Of a DNA stretch of 64,000 bases, positions 18,207-28,028 are shown one piece after another. The notes under the pieces are model-generated. The model made no database searches. It saw only the letters and a program-made list of their open reading frames with translations, and was not told the origin of the DNA. Location of the stretch: assembly GCA_903922605.1 (NCBI GenBank), contig CAIXUG010000062.1:33215-97214 (forward strand), written 5' to 3'. A program made the position numbers and the translations under genes. Position 1 is the stretch's first letter; every line of letters starts with the position of its first letter. The stretch comes from an uncultured Verrucomicrobiota bacterium. Lineage in GTDB: Bacteria > Verrucomicrobiota > Verrucomicrobiia > Limisphaerales > UBA9464.

Positions 18207-20204
18207 TCAGGCGCGGGGGGCCATTCGTTTGGCCCGTTGGTGGACGAAATTCCACACGGCCAGACCGGACCCGGTGGCGACAATGAAGGCGAAGAGCGCC
18301 GCGTCGCCGACCCAGTCACGGGTCTGGAAAATCACGACGAACGGCGTCTCCGGCACGCGCGCAATGCCCGCCAGCCAGCGTCCCTTGTAGCGGTTGTGGC
18401 GCTCGCCCACGGGATCGCGATAGAAAGAATCGGAGACGGCGACCGCCTCCCCTTCGGATAAGGCCAGCAACCGTGCGAACGCCGGGTGCTCGGCGGCCAT
18501 CACCGGCTCGTGCTCCCGAAAGGCGGGATGCAGCATCACCACAAAGTCCGGCAGTCTTGGCAACGGCGCCATGTCGGGCGGCGGCGGATTGTTATCGGTG
18601 GCGGCGATCAGCACGGTTTTGCGTTCGGCGTTGCTGAGCGCGGCCTGCCGCTCGGTGGTCGTGGTGGCCACCGTGGCGACCAGCACGCCCGCAATCCGGC
18701 CCTGCGCATCCCGGACCACCCGGCTGATGCCGAACTTGTGCAGGCCATCGTTCACGCCCTGGTACACCCGACTGAAGTGGACCTCGCCGTCACCCGCCCC
18801 CGCCCGCCGGATTGCACCGAGATAGTAATCTCGAAAGGCGACGTTCGTGATGCGGCTGCCGACCGGCCAGTGCGCCAGCATCTGCCCGCGCGCATCGAGC
18901 AGGTACCAGTTCTCGGAGTGCAGCCAATGCGCCGCCGGCGCCCGGAGCGCCGCGCCCTGAAGTCCGCCCAACCAGCCGTCGCACGCCCGCCAGTCGTGCG
19001 TGTTCACGAAGTGGCGCAGCTCTGCCGAATCCGCCGCCTGGGTGACCGCATGGCCCACTTCGGCCAGTTCCGCGTGGATTGCCAGCCCCGCCAACTGCGC
19101 CGCCTGCGCGTTGCTCGCCAGCAGGTCGTGCCGGAACAGTCCCGCTGCCACGGACAGCAGGGTCAGGAGGACAAAGAGCGTCGTCACCGCCACTGCCTGT
19201 GCGGGCCGGCGCCGGCACCAGCGGGTGAAACGTCCCGCCAAACCAACTGGCCGGGCCCGCACCGGTTCACGGCGCAGGTAGCGCCCGAGGTCCGCCGCCA
19301 GCTCCTTCGCCTCGCGATACCGGTGCCCCGGCTCCTTCGCGAGACACTTGAGACAGACGGTTTCCAGGTCGCGGGGAATGGCCGGATTGAGTGTCCGGAG
19401 CGCGACTGGCTCCTCATTGAGAATCTTGCGCTGAACATCCGCGACCGTGGCGCCGGTGAAGGGCGGCCGACCAGTGAGCAGTTCATAGAGGGTCGCCCCG
19501 AGCGCCCACACGTCGCTGCCGACACCCACATCCTTGGTCCGGCCGGCGGCCTGTTCGGGCGAGGCATAGAGTAGTGTGCCGACAAAATCCCCCGAATGGC
19601 TGAGGTCGCTCGGGCCTGCCAGCGACCGGGCCAGGCCGAAGTCGGTGACCTTGGGTTGGCCGTAGTCGTCGAGCAGCACGTTCGCGGGCTTGAGGTCGCG
19701 GTGCAGCAGACCCCGCGTGTGCGCGTAGTGGATGCCATCCGCCACGCTACGGACGTAGCTCGCCGCGCGGTCGGGCGGGAGCGGACCGAGCTTCACGAGG
19801 GTGTCGAGGCCCGCGCCGGAGATCAGCTCCATCGAGTAGAACGGCTGCCCCTCGCATTCGCCGACCTCGTGCAACGTGACGATGTTGGGATGCTGCAGCC
19901 GGGCGACGGCCTGGGCCTCGGCGCGAAAGCGCTTCAGTTCTGCCTCGGTGGCGAACGCACCCGTGCGCAACAGCTTCAGCGCGACCAACCGGTCCAGCCC
20001 CTGCTGCCGCGCTCGGAAGACCACCCCAAAGCCGCCCTGCCCGATGCGCTCCAGCAGTTCGTAACCCCCAAAGATTTTGTTGGCCGGAAGGCCGTTGCTC
20101 TCGGCGGGAGCTTTGACCGCCAGCCCGAGCAGGCAGCGCGGGCAAAACCCGTGCGCCGATTCCGGCAGGGCGGAACCGCATTCGGAGCAATGCGTGACAA
20201 TCAT
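18207..20204 (-). CDS. Receptor-like Ser/Thr protein kinase with extracytoplasmic cache-like domain
   Basis: 665 aa from ATG 20204, where a zinc ribbon begins (Cys6, 9, 21, 24). The Hanks-type kinase domain spans ~47-310: glycine loop GQGGFG (55-60), catalytic Lys77 (VALK), HRDLKPAN (168-175) and DFG (188-190), all intact, so it should be active. A TM helix at ~335-355 leads to a ~280-aa external region resembling a double-cache sensor (WYLLDARGQMLAHWP), then a second TM helix (~638-655) and a short basic tail. This topology fits direct sensing of an external ligand. The ECF-type sigma gene lies just upstream in the same direction; that pairing is recurrent in Planctomycetes and Verrucomicrobia. 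Confidence 0.88.
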   Translation of the reverse strand: MIVTHCSECGSALPESAHGFCPRCLLGLAVKAPAESNGLPANKIFGGYELLERIGQGGFGVVFRARQQGLDRLVALKLLRTGAFATEAELKRFRAEAQAVARLQHPNIVTLHEVGECEGQPFYSMELISGAGLDTLVKLGPLPPDRAASYVRSVADGIHYAHTRGLLHRDLKPANVLLDDYGQPKVTDFGLARSLAGPSDLSHSGDFVGTLLYASPEQAAGRTKDVGVGSDVWALGATLYELLTGRPPFTGATVADVQRKILNEEPVALRTLNPAIPRDLETVCLKCLAKEPGHRYREAKELAADLGRYLRREPVRARPVGLAGRFTRWCRRRPAQAVAVTTLFVLLTLLSVAAGLFRHDLLASNAQAAQLAGLAIHAELAEVGHAVTQAADSAELRHFVNTHDWRACDGWLGGLQGAALRAPAAHWLHSENWYLLDARGQMLAHWPVGSRITNVAFRDYYLGAIRRAGAGDGEVHFSRVYQGVNDGLHKFGISRVVRDAQGRIAGVLVATVATTTTERQAALSNAERKTVLIAATDNNPPPPDMAPLPRLPDFVVMLHPAFREHEPVMAAEHPAFARLLALSEGEAVAVSDSFYRDPVGERHNRYKGRWLAGIARVPETPFVVIFQTRDWVGDAALFAFIVATGSGLAVWNFVHQRAKRMAPRA

Positions 20205-20300
20205 GTGGAGCTGGTCAACCGCAGATTCGGTGACAACGTAACAAAGGCGCGGCCAACCGAACAGCACAGCACAACGTATCGGCCCCTCCGTGCATCTCAG

Positions 20301-20372
20301 CGTAGCAGCCGACTTGAGGAGGCTCTGATCTCCTTAACAATCAGATAGAGCCTCGTCACCTCGGCTGCTACC
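20301..20372. repeat. Palindromic repeat, family C, between sigma factor and kinase genes
   Basis: The left arm (from 20301, CGTAGCAGCCGACTTGAGG...) is inverted-repeated by the right arm ending near 20372 (...GTCACCTCGGCTGCTACC), around a short centre with TCCTTAACAA. The second copy is at 56824-56909. It lies between the sigma stop and the kinase start. Confidence 0.8.
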
Positions 20373-20385
20373 ACGGCTGCATGGC

Positions 20386-21135
20386 TCACTCCGCGAACAC
20401 CGCGAGCAGTTGCCGCAGTTCCTCCTCGACCTCCGCCTCGCCACCGACGGTGCGGGCGATGCGCGCGCGCAGCGTTTTGCCGAAATCCTGCCGCAGCCGG
20501 CTCACGGCCATCTTCACCGCATCCTCCGATTTGCCGATCTGCGTGGCCACCTCGGCATATGGACGCGTGCTGTCCGCCCCGGGCAGAAAACCGCGCAACG
20601 CCGTGAACAGCTCGCCGCGTCCGCCCCGCTCGTAGCCCGCCTTCAGTTCCTCCTGTACCTGGTCGAGCAGGGTGAAAGCCCATACGCGGTCGAAGAGCTT
20701 CTCCGGCGTCAGGTCGTGGCCCGGCTCGGCCTGGTAGCGTCCCTCGGCCTCGCCGAGATCGGGCAGACCGAGCGCGATGTGCTGAATGTGTCCGCCGCGC
20801 TTTTGCGCCGTCGCCTTCTCGCGCTCATGGCTGACGAAGTTCTGAAGGGACGCCAGCAGCCACGACCGGAACTTCCCGCGCTCCGGCGAGATGTCCTTGA
20901 GGACGCGCCGCGTTACCACGCGCTCGGCAAAGAAAGCCTGGGTCAGATCCTCGGCCTCCTCCGGAGAATGCCCCCGCCGGCGTAGGAAGGCGTAGAGGGG
21001 GTACCAATAGTCGCCGCAGAGCCGTTCGAGCGCCGCCTCGCCACCCGGCGCGCGGCTTTCGGCAGCGGCAGCGACGACGCTCCAATGCGTTTCCGTAAAA
21101 CGCGCCGCTTCCGGGGAACGACTGCTGACAGGCAC
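20386..21135 (-). CDS. ECF-like RNA polymerase sigma factor (kinase-associated type)
   Basis: 249 aa with a GTG start at 21135. Region 2 is recognisable: [34 protein letters not shown]. Region 4 helix-turn-helix: [28 protein letters not shown] linker of ~90 aa separates them, longer than in classical ECF factors. This form (ETHWSVV..A near the N-terminus, [16 protein letters not shown]) is the one often encoded beside Ser/Thr kinases in PVC bacteria and Acidobacteria. No anti-sigma factor gene is nearby, so control by phosphorylation from the adjacent kinase is a reasonable inference. It is divergent from guaA, with starts 101 bp apart. Confidence 0.85.
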   Translation of the reverse strand: MPVSSRSPEAARFTETHWSVVAAAAESRAPGGEAALERLCGDYWYPLYAFLRRRGHSPEEAEDLTQAFFAERVVTRRVLKDISPERGKFRSWLLASLQNFVSHEREKATAQKRGGHIQHIALGLPDLGEAEGRYQAEPGHDLTPEKLFDRVWAFTLLDQVQEELKAGYERGGRGELFTALRGFLPGADSTRPYAEVATQIGKSEDAVKMAVSRLRQDFGKTLRARIARTVGGEAEVEEELRQLLAVFAE

Positions 21136-21236
21136 AAAATCGAGCTTGCAGGAATCCTTGGCCGGCGTCTGCGATGAAAAATCGCTCGCCAGACCCCCGG
21201 CTTCGGCCCGATAACCTGTGCTTTGGAAGCTCCGCC

Positions 21237-22778
21237 ATGAACGAACAAATCGTCATCCTCGACTTCGGCAGCCAGTACACCCAGGTCATCGCCCGCCGCG
21301 TGCGCGAGGCGAACGTCTATTCCACCATCCTGCGCTTTGACACGCCGGCGGCGGAAATCGCCAGGCTCAACCCCAAAGGCATCATCCTCTCGGGCGGTCC
21401 GAGCAGCGTGTATGCGGCCGACGCTCCCCTGCCCGACAAGGCCATCTTCGGCCTGGGCATCCCGGTGCTCGGCATCTGCTACGGGGTGCAGATCTTCGCG
21501 CACTTCCTTGGTGGCAAGGTGGAAAAAGGCCAGCGCCGTGAGTACGGCAAGGCGGCCCTGACCATCCGCGATGGCACCTGCGCGCTGTTCAAGAAGCTGC
21601 CCAAGTCGCTGCAGGTCTGGAACAGTCACGGCGACAAGCTCACAAAGATGCCGAAGGGCTTCAAGACGGTCGCCACGACCGACAACTCGGAATTCGCCGG
21701 CATCGAGGACCGCGCGCGCCGGCTCTACGGCATCCAGTTCCACCCCGAGGTCGTCCACACGCCGCGCGGGAAGGACATCCTCAACAATTTCATCCACGGC
21801 ATCTGCGGCTGCGGCCGTGCGTGGACGATGCACAACTACCTCGACCAGGCCGTGGCGGACATCCGCAAGCAGGTCGGCAAGGATCACGTGATCCTCGGCC
21901 TGTCGGGCGGCGTGGATTCGAGCGTGGCGGCGGCGCTGTTGCACAAGGCCGTCGGCGACCAGCTCACCTGCATCTTCGTGAACAACGGCCTGTTGCGCGC
22001 CCGGGAGGCCGAGGTGGTGCAGGAGGTCTTTGGGAAGCACTTCAAGATCCGCCTGCAATACGAGGATGCCTCGGCGCTTTTCCTGAAGAAGCTCACGGGC
22101 GTCACCGATCCCGAGACCAAGCGCAAGGTCATCGGCAAGGCGTTCATCGACGTGTTCCAGGCGGCCACGAAGAAGGCGGGCAAGGCGAAGTTCCTCGCGC
22201 AGGGCACTCTGTACCCGGACGTGATTGAGTCCGTGCCCATCGGTGGCAATCCGGCGCACATGATCAAGAGCCATCACAATGTCGGCGGCCTGCCGAAGAA
22301 CATGAAGTTCGCCCTCGTCGAGCCGCTGAAATGCCTCTTCAAGGACGAGGTCCGCCAGCTCGGCCTCGAACTCGGCCTGCCGAAGGAGATCGTGTTCCGC
22401 CAGCCCTTTCCCGGTCCCGGCCTCGCGGTGCGCTGTCTCGGGGACATCACCGAGGACAAGCTGCGCATCCTGCGCCGCGCCGACGCCATCGTGGTCGAGG
22501 AGATGAAGGCCGCGGACCTGTACTACAAGACGTGGCAGACCTTCGCCGTGCTGCTGCCGGTACGCAGCGTGGGCGTGCAGGGCGACGAGCGCACCTACGA
22601 CTGGACCATCGCGATCCGCGCCGTGGAATCACAGGACGGCATGACCGCCGACTGGGTGCGGGTGCCCTACGACCTGCTGGAGAAGATCTCGCTGCGCATC
22701 ACGAACGAGGTTCGTGGACTAAACCGAGTAGTGCTGGATCTCACCAGCAAACCGCCGGGCACGATCGAGTGGGAGTGA
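21237..22778 (+). CDS. guaA: GMP synthase (glutamine-hydrolysing)
   Basis: 513 aa, normal length. It converts XMP to GMP with glutamine and ATP, the last step of de novo guanine nucleotide synthesis, in the cytosol. The N-terminal class I glutamine amidotransferase domain has GICYGVQ (nucleophile Cys) and the His/Glu pair in [12 protein letters not shown]. The ATP-pyrophosphatase domain has [14 protein letters not shown], the PP-loop. The C-terminal dimerisation domain ends in the signature KPPGTIEWE. The start is the ATG directly before [15 protein letters not shown]; the frame is open for 21 more codons without family similarity. It stands alone, divergent from the sigma gene. Confidence 0.97.
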   Translation: MNEQIVILDFGSQYTQVIARRVREANVYSTILRFDTPAAEIARLNPKGIILSGGPSSVYAADAPLPDKAIFGLGIPVLGICYGVQIFAHFLGGKVEKGQRREYGKAALTIRDGTCALFKKLPKSLQVWNSHGDKLTKMPKGFKTVATTDNSEFAGIEDRARRLYGIQFHPEVVHTPRGKDILNNFIHGICGCGRAWTMHNYLDQAVADIRKQVGKDHVILGLSGGVDSSVAAALLHKAVGDQLTCIFVNNGLLRAREAEVVQEVFGKHFKIRLQYEDASALFLKKLTGVTDPETKRKVIGKAFIDVFQAATKKAGKAKFLAQGTLYPDVIESVPIGGNPAHMIKSHHNVGGLPKNMKFALVEPLKCLFKDEVRQLGLELGLPKEIVFRQPFPGPGLAVRCLGDITEDKLRILRRADAIVVEEMKAADLYYKTWQTFAVLLPVRSVGVQGDERTYDWTIAIRAVESQDGMTADWVRVPYDLLEKISLRITNEVRGLNRVVLDLTSKPPGTIEWE

Positions 22779-22919
22779 AGCGGGCTACAGGCCAGCCTCA
22801 ACCACCTTACGGGTGAACCTTTCCAGCGCGGTTGCGATCGGATGAGGTTTTCGAACGGGCCGTCTCAATGCAGGCCTTGAACCGCAGGATAGGCAGCCCG
22901 TCGCGGACGGGCTCTGGAA

Positions 22920-23054
22920 GTAGCGCAGATTTGCAATCTGCCGTATCGCGGGTTTGCAACCCGCACCGGCACCGGGATTTCCTAGGCGCGTCCGGGCATT
23001 CCACCCCGTGCAGATTAAAAATCTGCGATACAGCAGGTTGCAAACCTGCGCTAC
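22920..23054. repeat. Palindromic repeat, family D (GTAGCGCAGATTTGCAATCTGC type)
   Basis: Left arm from 22920 (GTAGCGCAGATTTGCAATCT, then CGTATCGCGGG...). The right arm ends at 23054 and reads on the other strand GTAGCGCAGGTTTGCAACCT, then TGTATCGCAG.... Each arm contains smaller palindromes (GCAGATTTGCAATCTGC, GCGGGTTTGCAACCCGC). A separate hairpin GCCCGTCGCGGACGGGC stands at 22896-22912. The gene-free stretch 22779-23122 holds nothing else that I can recognise. Confidence 0.8.
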
Positions 23055-23122
23055 ACCCGCGCCGCGCCTCTCTCTCTTCGAATGGGCTGACACCAGCCAC
23101 GGTGAAACGATGCTCCCCGCGC

Positions 23123-23860
23123 TCACCACCACAGGAAGCCGGGGTCGGGTTTGTACCCCTGCCAGTTGGCCATCTCCTTGGGGAACTTGTAGTTCTCCAC
23201 GTGGATATCGCCGAAAAGCATGTTCTCGTAGCGCTTCCCCCGGTAGCTGTGCCAGACCGTCTGCGGCTTGTTGACATCGCGATTGGCGTGCCAGGCCCAG
23301 TCGCCAAGAATGATCTTGTTCACGGGGCTCCGTGCGATCTCCGACTCACGGATGGGCGTTCCAGCCACGGTGCCTTTGTTCAGGGAGTCGCCAGTCACAT
23401 GCTGCACGCCGAAATTTTCGCCGGCCCATTCGACGAGGTAGCTGTTGCCCCAGCCCGTGAAGCAGGTCTTCACCTGTGTGTTCAGGGAGTCACCGGTATC
23501 GGCCGGACAGTGGAAAACCTCCACCGCACCGACGTATTTGTTCAGCGGCCGGTTGGTCTCCTGCGTCTTGCCACCGTAATCGGCGGCATTGCCGGAAGCG
23601 TTGGCATTCGTCCAATATTTGCCACCGAAGTCGGCCCAGCCCGAATGCACGGGGAAAAACTCCCGGTTGTCGTCCGCATAGAGCTTGAAGGCCAGGCCGA
23701 TCTGCTTCTCATTGCTGATGCACTTGACCGAGTTGGCCTTGGACTTGGCCCGCGCCAGCGCCGGCAGCAGCATCCCGGCGAGGATCGCGATGATGGCGAT
23801 GACGACCAGCAGCTCGATGAGGGTGAAACCCGCACGGCGCGATGAGAGGGTGAGGTTCAT
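23123..23860 (-). CDS. Pseudopilin-like protein with prepilin N-terminal methylation signal
   Basis: 245 aa from ATG 23860. The N-terminus is a type IV prepilin/pseudopilin signal: short basic leader RRAG, cleavage before [28 protein letters not shown], with Glu at mature position 5. The remainder is a periplasmic globular region ending in [15 protein letters not shown], the C-terminal motif of the large family of verrucomicrobial/planctomycetal DUF1559-like pseudopilins. No type II secretion or pilus assembly gene is nearby, as is usual for these dispersed genes. It converges on guaA across repeat D. The exact role is unknown. The start was chosen by the leader; the longer frame adds 23 unrelated residues. 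Confidence 0.85.
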   Translation of the reverse strand: MNLTLSSRRAGFTLIELLVVIAIIAILAGMLLPALARAKSKANSVKCISNEKQIGLAFKLYADDNREFFPVHSGWADFGGKYWTNANASGNAADYGGKTQETNRPLNKYVGAVEVFHCPADTGDSLNTQVKTCFTGWGNSYLVEWAGENFGVQHVTGDSLNKGTVAGTPIRESEIARSPVNKIILGDWAWHANRDVNKPQTVWHSYRGKRYENMLFGDIHVENYKFPKEMANWQGYKPDPGFLWW

Positions 23861-24090
23861 GGGCGGGAAGTTCGGCAATGGCAGGAAGCAGTTACCCTCC
23901 CTGACTCCCACCGGCAAGCAACGCTTCACCGAAGTTCCACCCGTTCTGGGGTAGGCCGATCCGGATTAGCCACCCATAGAAAAGCCGTCGTGTTCAACGG
24001 GGATAATCCGGCCAGCGGTAAGATAGGCTGCGCATGCCTGCGGCAAAACGCATCGGAATGCTATCGGGCCGCAAAACGAGGCGGCAGCTC

Positions 24091-24816
24091 CTAGGCGCGT
24101 GGGCCAGGCAAATCGGGCGTCGCTGACGCGTCGCTGCGAGGCCGCGAGGCCAGGGACCGACGGTGCCGGCGCCAGCCAAGGAATCCCGCAGCGACCACGA
24201 AGGCCCCGGCGGCATAGGTGGCGGGCTCGGGCACGGACAGGTTGTCGAGCCCGAAGTCGTTGCCAGTGCCGGTGGCATTCTTGTTCGTGTCGATGAACAG
24301 GATCGTGGCGCTGGTGGCTCCGGCGGTGAACGTGTAGAAAATTTGTGACCAGCTCGTGGTCGCAGTAAAGGCGCTGGAGACGACGTTCGAGGAACCCGAA
24401 ACGGCCATGATGACGACGGTGGCAGCCGAGCTGACCGGACTTTCCGCGCTCACCAGCCAACCACTGACAGTATATTGTCGCCCCACGGTAAGACCAGTAA
24501 GCGTCTGGCTCACCACGTTGGTCGTCGTGGCCCCGCTGGCACCGTTCACCCAGAGCGCGTTGGTGCCCCCACCCGTCGGTACGCCGACATTGTTGGTCGC
24601 ACTGGTAAAACCGGCCGCTGCCGGGCTGCCGGCGATCTTGTAGTTACCCTGGGTGGTGATGGTGCCGGTGCCGTATTGCGTCGTCCAACCGGTGATGCCG
24701 CCCTCAAAGCTGCCGTTGCTAAAGAGGTTGGCCTGCGCGAAGCCAGCCACACTTCCAAAGCAAAGCCAAACTGCACAGACCAAAAGTCGGTGGCAGTTCA
24801 GGAGTTTGGATTCCAT
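24091..24816 (-). CDS. PEP-CTERM sorting domain protein
   Basis: 241 aa. Signal peptide at the ATG of 24816 (LLVCAVWLCFGSVAGFAQA), then NLFSNGSFEGGITGWTTQYG, a motif typical of carbohydrate-binding-like jelly-roll domains, and a beta-rich Ser/Thr/Gly-rich body. The C-terminus has VPEPATYAAGAFVVAAGFLGWRRHRR: the PEP motif, a hydrophobic helix and an Arg cluster, which is the exosortase recognition tail. It is followed by an unusual ~20-residue hydrophilic extension (SLASRPRSDASATPDLPGPRA). The protein should be processed by an exosortase encoded elsewhere and directed to the cell surface or extracellular polymer. Confidence 0.85.
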   Translation of the reverse strand: MESKLLNCHRLLVCAVWLCFGSVAGFAQANLFSNGSFEGGITGWTTQYGTGTITTQGNYKIAGSPAAAGFTSATNNVGVPTGGGTNALWVNGASGATTTNVVSQTLTGLTVGRQYTVSGWLVSAESPVSSAATVVIMAVSGSSNVVSSAFTATTSWSQIFYTFTAGATSATILFIDTNKNATGTGNDFGLDNLSVPEPATYAAGAFVVAAGFLGWRRHRRSLASRPRSDASATPDLPGPRA

Positions 24817-24905
24817 GTATCTCACGCGCTGAAATTTGAGCATTCCCCCGGAATGTCCGTCAATGGTTGTTGGGGTTCCCGACACCTGAGGAATTCCAAG
24901 GCATA

Positions 24906-24922
24906 ACCTTAGCGATGCTAAG
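24906..24922 (-). terminator. Small hairpin between the TPR gene and the PEP-CTERM gene
   Basis: CCTTAGC-GAT-GCTAAGG, a perfect 7-bp stem, starts 31 bp after the stop of the TPR gene. No real T tract follows, so terminator function is only a possibility; it might equally be an operator of the PEP-CTERM gene. Confidence 0.3.
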
Positions 24923-24952
24923 GGTATCCTCGTGTAATTCCCTAGGGAGGCG

Positions 24953-26581
24953 TCAGCGGGCGCTTTGTATCTGGCGAAGCAGGTCGAGTTCTTCGGGCAG
25001 GAGCCCATCCTTGGGGAAGCCGTCCAGGGCGCGCCGCAATTCGCTGTGCAAACCGGCCCGCTGATAGGTCAGCGCCGCGACCAGCCGGAAGCGCGGATGG
25101 ATGCGGGACCAGTCGGGCCGGCTCTCGATCCGGGCGAGCGCCAGGTCCGTGCGGTTCAGCAGGGTGTTTCGCAGCACGGCGGCGAGGACGGATTCCGCAT
25201 GCGGCCCCGTCGGCTCGGGCACGCCGGCCGCGTTCATCTGCTGCAGGCAGCGCGAATAGGCCCAGACGCCAAACCAGTCGGAGGCCGGATCGTCGTGGGA
25301 AAGCTTTTTCGCGCCGGCGGCGATCCAGTCCAGCCGGTGGAAGCGCTCGCCAAGCTCGTAGAGCCGCCGTCCGCTGGTGTCGCGGAGTTCCGATTCCTCG
25401 TTCAAGTGCAGCCAGGCCTCCGCCTCAAATTCCACATAACCCTTGTCGGCGGCGAGCCGCGCCAGTCCGAGGAGACGCGGCGGCGAGCCCTGGGCGGCGG
25501 CGAGGGCCGTCATCACCCGGGCTCGGGCGGTGTTGGTGTCGCCCTGCCCGAAGGAGGCGACGGCCGCGAGGCCGGCCTGCAGGTCGCCGGGCAGCTTCCG
25601 GCTCGGGTCGCTGACCAGCTGGTCCAGCTCGGCCCAGCGGCGCTGGGCGCAGAGCTGGTCGGCCTGGATGAAGAACAGTCCCACGTGGGTGCGGCTGGCG
25701 TCTGCCAGCGCCGGGGTGACGAGGTTGACGCCCTGGTTGGCCAAGGCGTTGGCAAGGTCAAGATTCTCCGGCTCCGCCTGGAGCCGGGCGACCAGCGGGG
25801 CGGCGTTCCGGGTGCGACCGGCCAGCAGGTCGGCGACCGGCTGCCAGGTGGGGAGCCAGCGGTTGGTAGGATAATGCTCGAAGGAAGCGGCGGCAAAGGC
25901 GGCGTTGGTGCCGGGCTGGGTCAGCAGGTAGCCTTGCGCCGTATAATCGCCTGCGCCGGCCAGCTCCACGATCGTCCGTCGGCCGGCGACCACCTCGCGT
26001 GGCGAGGCCGATTCGCACCCGATCACGGCCACGGCCAGCCGCTCGGTCGGCGTCCGGCTGCGCACGCGGGCCCGCTCCAGGAGGGATTCCACCGCGCTGG
26101 CATTGGTCTCCAACGACGCCAGCGTCACCAGGATGGCCAGGCGGTTGGTCAGTTTTGGGCCCGCCTGGAGCAATTGCCGGCGGGCGGCCTCGGGGCGGCC
26201 CAGCAGGAGGTTGTAATGCGTGAATTCTAGGCTCGCCGACAGGCTGGGCTCGGGGACCAGCGCGAAGTAATTCAGCCAGTGTACCAGCGCCCTCGGATTG
26301 GAATACGCGGAATAGGCCCGCGCCAGCTGCAACTGGCCGTTCGGGTTTGAGATCTGAACCTGGAGCGCCGCCTCCGCCTGGGCGATGGCCGCATCAATCT
26401 GCCCCGCCGCCAGCAGCTCGGCCGCCGCCTGCGCGTAGCGGTCGGCCCGCTGGCGCGCGAGCTTGCGATACACCGCGGCGCCCCCGATGAAGCAGCCGGG
26501 GATCGCCAGCACCACCGCCAGGCCGATCACCAGCCAGAACCAGCGGGAGCGCCGCCGCAGCAGCGCGGAGCCCAAGGACAT
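24953..26581 (-). CDS. Membrane-anchored tetratricopeptide-like protein
   Basis: 542 aa from the ATG at 26581. A single N-terminal TM helix (RWFWLVIGLAVVLAIPGCFIGGAAVY) follows the basic RRRSR. The rest is helical, with TPR-like units such as YAQAAAELLAAGQIDAAIAQAEAALQ. The body is Ala/Leu-rich with no catalytic motif visible. It probably acts as a periplasmic or cytoplasm-facing scaffold; the orientation is not certain. Its start is divergent from hflX, 157 bp away. I cannot name the family beyond the TPR resemblance. Confidence 0.7.
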   Translation of the reverse strand: MSLGSALLRRRSRWFWLVIGLAVVLAIPGCFIGGAAVYRKLARQRADRYAQAAAELLAAGQIDAAIAQAEAALQVQISNPNGQLQLARAYSAYSNPRALVHWLNYFALVPEPSLSASLEFTHYNLLLGRPEAARRQLLQAGPKLTNRLAILVTLASLETNASAVESLLERARVRSRTPTERLAVAVIGCESASPREVVAGRRTIVELAGAGDYTAQGYLLTQPGTNAAFAAASFEHYPTNRWLPTWQPVADLLAGRTRNAAPLVARLQAEPENLDLANALANQGVNLVTPALADASRTHVGLFFIQADQLCAQRRWAELDQLVSDPSRKLPGDLQAGLAAVASFGQGDTNTARARVMTALAAAQGSPPRLLGLARLAADKGYVEFEAEAWLHLNEESELRDTSGRRLYELGERFHRLDWIAAGAKKLSHDDPASDWFGVWAYSRCLQQMNAAGVPEPTGPHAESVLAAVLRNTLLNRTDLALARIESRPDWSRIHPRFRLVAALTYQRAGLHSELRRALDGFPKDGLLPEELDLLRQIQSAR

Positions 26582-26738
26582 TCCGGTCACGTCCGCAGTT
26601 TGGGCCGAGAGTCCGCGCGGCCCAAACAAAATTGCGCCACGCCCGCACCGGGTAAACCACCGGGCTTGTTCGCCCGCCGGTTTCCGTTAGGGTAGCGCGA
26701 CACTTTGGAAACGTCCGAGCCGCCCGCCGCCATCGCCC

Positions 26739-28028
26739 TTGAAAGCCCTCGTCGAAACCGCCAGCCGCAAGACCGAACGCGCCTTCCTCATTGGCGTGGA
26801 GCTGAAATCGCGTTCCGCGTGGGACGTGCGGGATTCGCTCGATGAGCTGGCCGAGCTCGCCAGCACCGCCGGGGCCGCCGTCATCGGCGACGGCACGCAA
26901 AAGCTCGAATCGCTGCATCCCGGCACCTACATCGGAGGCGGCAAGGCGGCGGAATTCGCCCTGTATTGCAAGGAGCAGGCCGTGGACACGGTCATCTTCG
27001 ACGATGAGCTGTCCGGCGCGCAGGGCCGCAACCTGGAAAAGATCTTCGACTGCAAGCTGATCGACCGCACCGCGCTCATCCTCGAAATCTTCGCCCAACG
27101 CGCCCGCACCCGTGAGGGCAAGTTGCAGGTCGAGCTGGCTCAGCTCGAGTACATCCGCCCGCGCCTCACCCGGTACTGGACGCACCTTTCGCGTCAGCGC
27201 GGTTCCACCGGCTCCATCGGTGGCGAAGGCGAATCACAGCTGGAATCTGACCGCCGCAAGACTTCCGAACGCATCCTCAAGATCAAGGAGGAGCTCGATC
27301 TCGTTCGCAAGCAGCGTGCCACGCAGCGGTCGGGCCGCCAGCGCCACCAGTGGCCGCTGGCCTCCATCGTCGGCTACACCAACGCCGGCAAGTCCACCCT
27401 GCTCAATGCGCTCACCGGCGCGGACGCGCTCGCGGAGGACAAGCTTTTCGCCACGCTGGACCCGACGACGCGCCGGCTCCGGCTGCCGACGAACCAGAAC
27501 GTCCTTCTCAGCGACACGGTGGGGTTCATCCGCAAGCTGCCGCACGGTTTGGTCGAGGCGTTCAAGGCGACGCTGGAGGAGGTCGTCGAGGCCGAACTTC
27601 TGGTTCACGTCGTGGATGCCAGCCATCCGCACGCGGACCAGCAGATTCAGGCGGTGAACCAGGTGCTCGGGGAAATCGGCGCGGCCGACAAACCGACGCT
27701 CATGGTGTTCAACAAAGTGGACCGCGAGGCCGGGGCCGCGATGGCGGAACGCCTGGCGGCGCAGTTCGCCAAATCGGTCTGCATCTCGGCGAAAACGGGC
27801 GCGGGTTTTCCGGAACTGAGGGCCGAGCTGGGCGTCATGCTCCGGCCCATCCGTGACTTTGTGGCGCTGGAAGTGCCGCACGACGCGCCGCAGGTCATCG
27901 CCCGCCTGCATGCGGTCGGGCAGGTCGTGGACCGTGACTACAGTGGTGAACGCGCCCGGTTCCGCGTGCGGCTTCCGCCCCATCTGCGGTCAGAATTTCT
28001 GCAGTTCATCGTCGCCGAGGCGGCGTGA
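26739..28028 (+). CDS. hflX: Ribosome-associated GTPase HflX
   Basis: 429 aa, TTG start at 26739 (no ATG precedes the conserved N-terminal region KTERAFLIGVEL). HflX N-terminal domain: LEKIFDCKLIDRTALILEIFAQRARTREGKLQVELAQLEY, then the Gly-rich loop GGEGESQLESDRR. The G domain has P-loop GYTNAGKST, switch/G3 DTVGFIRKLPH, G4 NKVD and G5 ISAKTGAG, all intact. HflX binds the 50S subunit and splits stalled or hibernating ribosomes under stress; it hydrolyses GTP in the cytosol. The gene is alone. Confidence 0.95.
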   Translation: MKALVETASRKTERAFLIGVELKSRSAWDVRDSLDELAELASTAGAAVIGDGTQKLESLHPGTYIGGGKAAEFALYCKEQAVDTVIFDDELSGAQGRNLEKIFDCKLIDRTALILEIFAQRARTREGKLQVELAQLEYIRPRLTRYWTHLSRQRGSTGSIGGEGESQLESDRRKTSERILKIKEELDLVRKQRATQRSGRQRHQWPLASIVGYTNAGKSTLLNALTGADALAEDKLFATLDPTTRRLRLPTNQNVLLSDTVGFIRKLPHGLVEAFKATLEEVVEAELLVHVVDASHPHADQQIQAVNQVLGEIGAADKPTLMVFNKVDREAGAAMAERLAAQFAKSVCISAKTGAGFPELRAELGVMLRPIRDFVALEVPHDAPQVIARLHAVGQVVDRDYSGERARFRVRLPPHLRSEFLQFIVAEAA

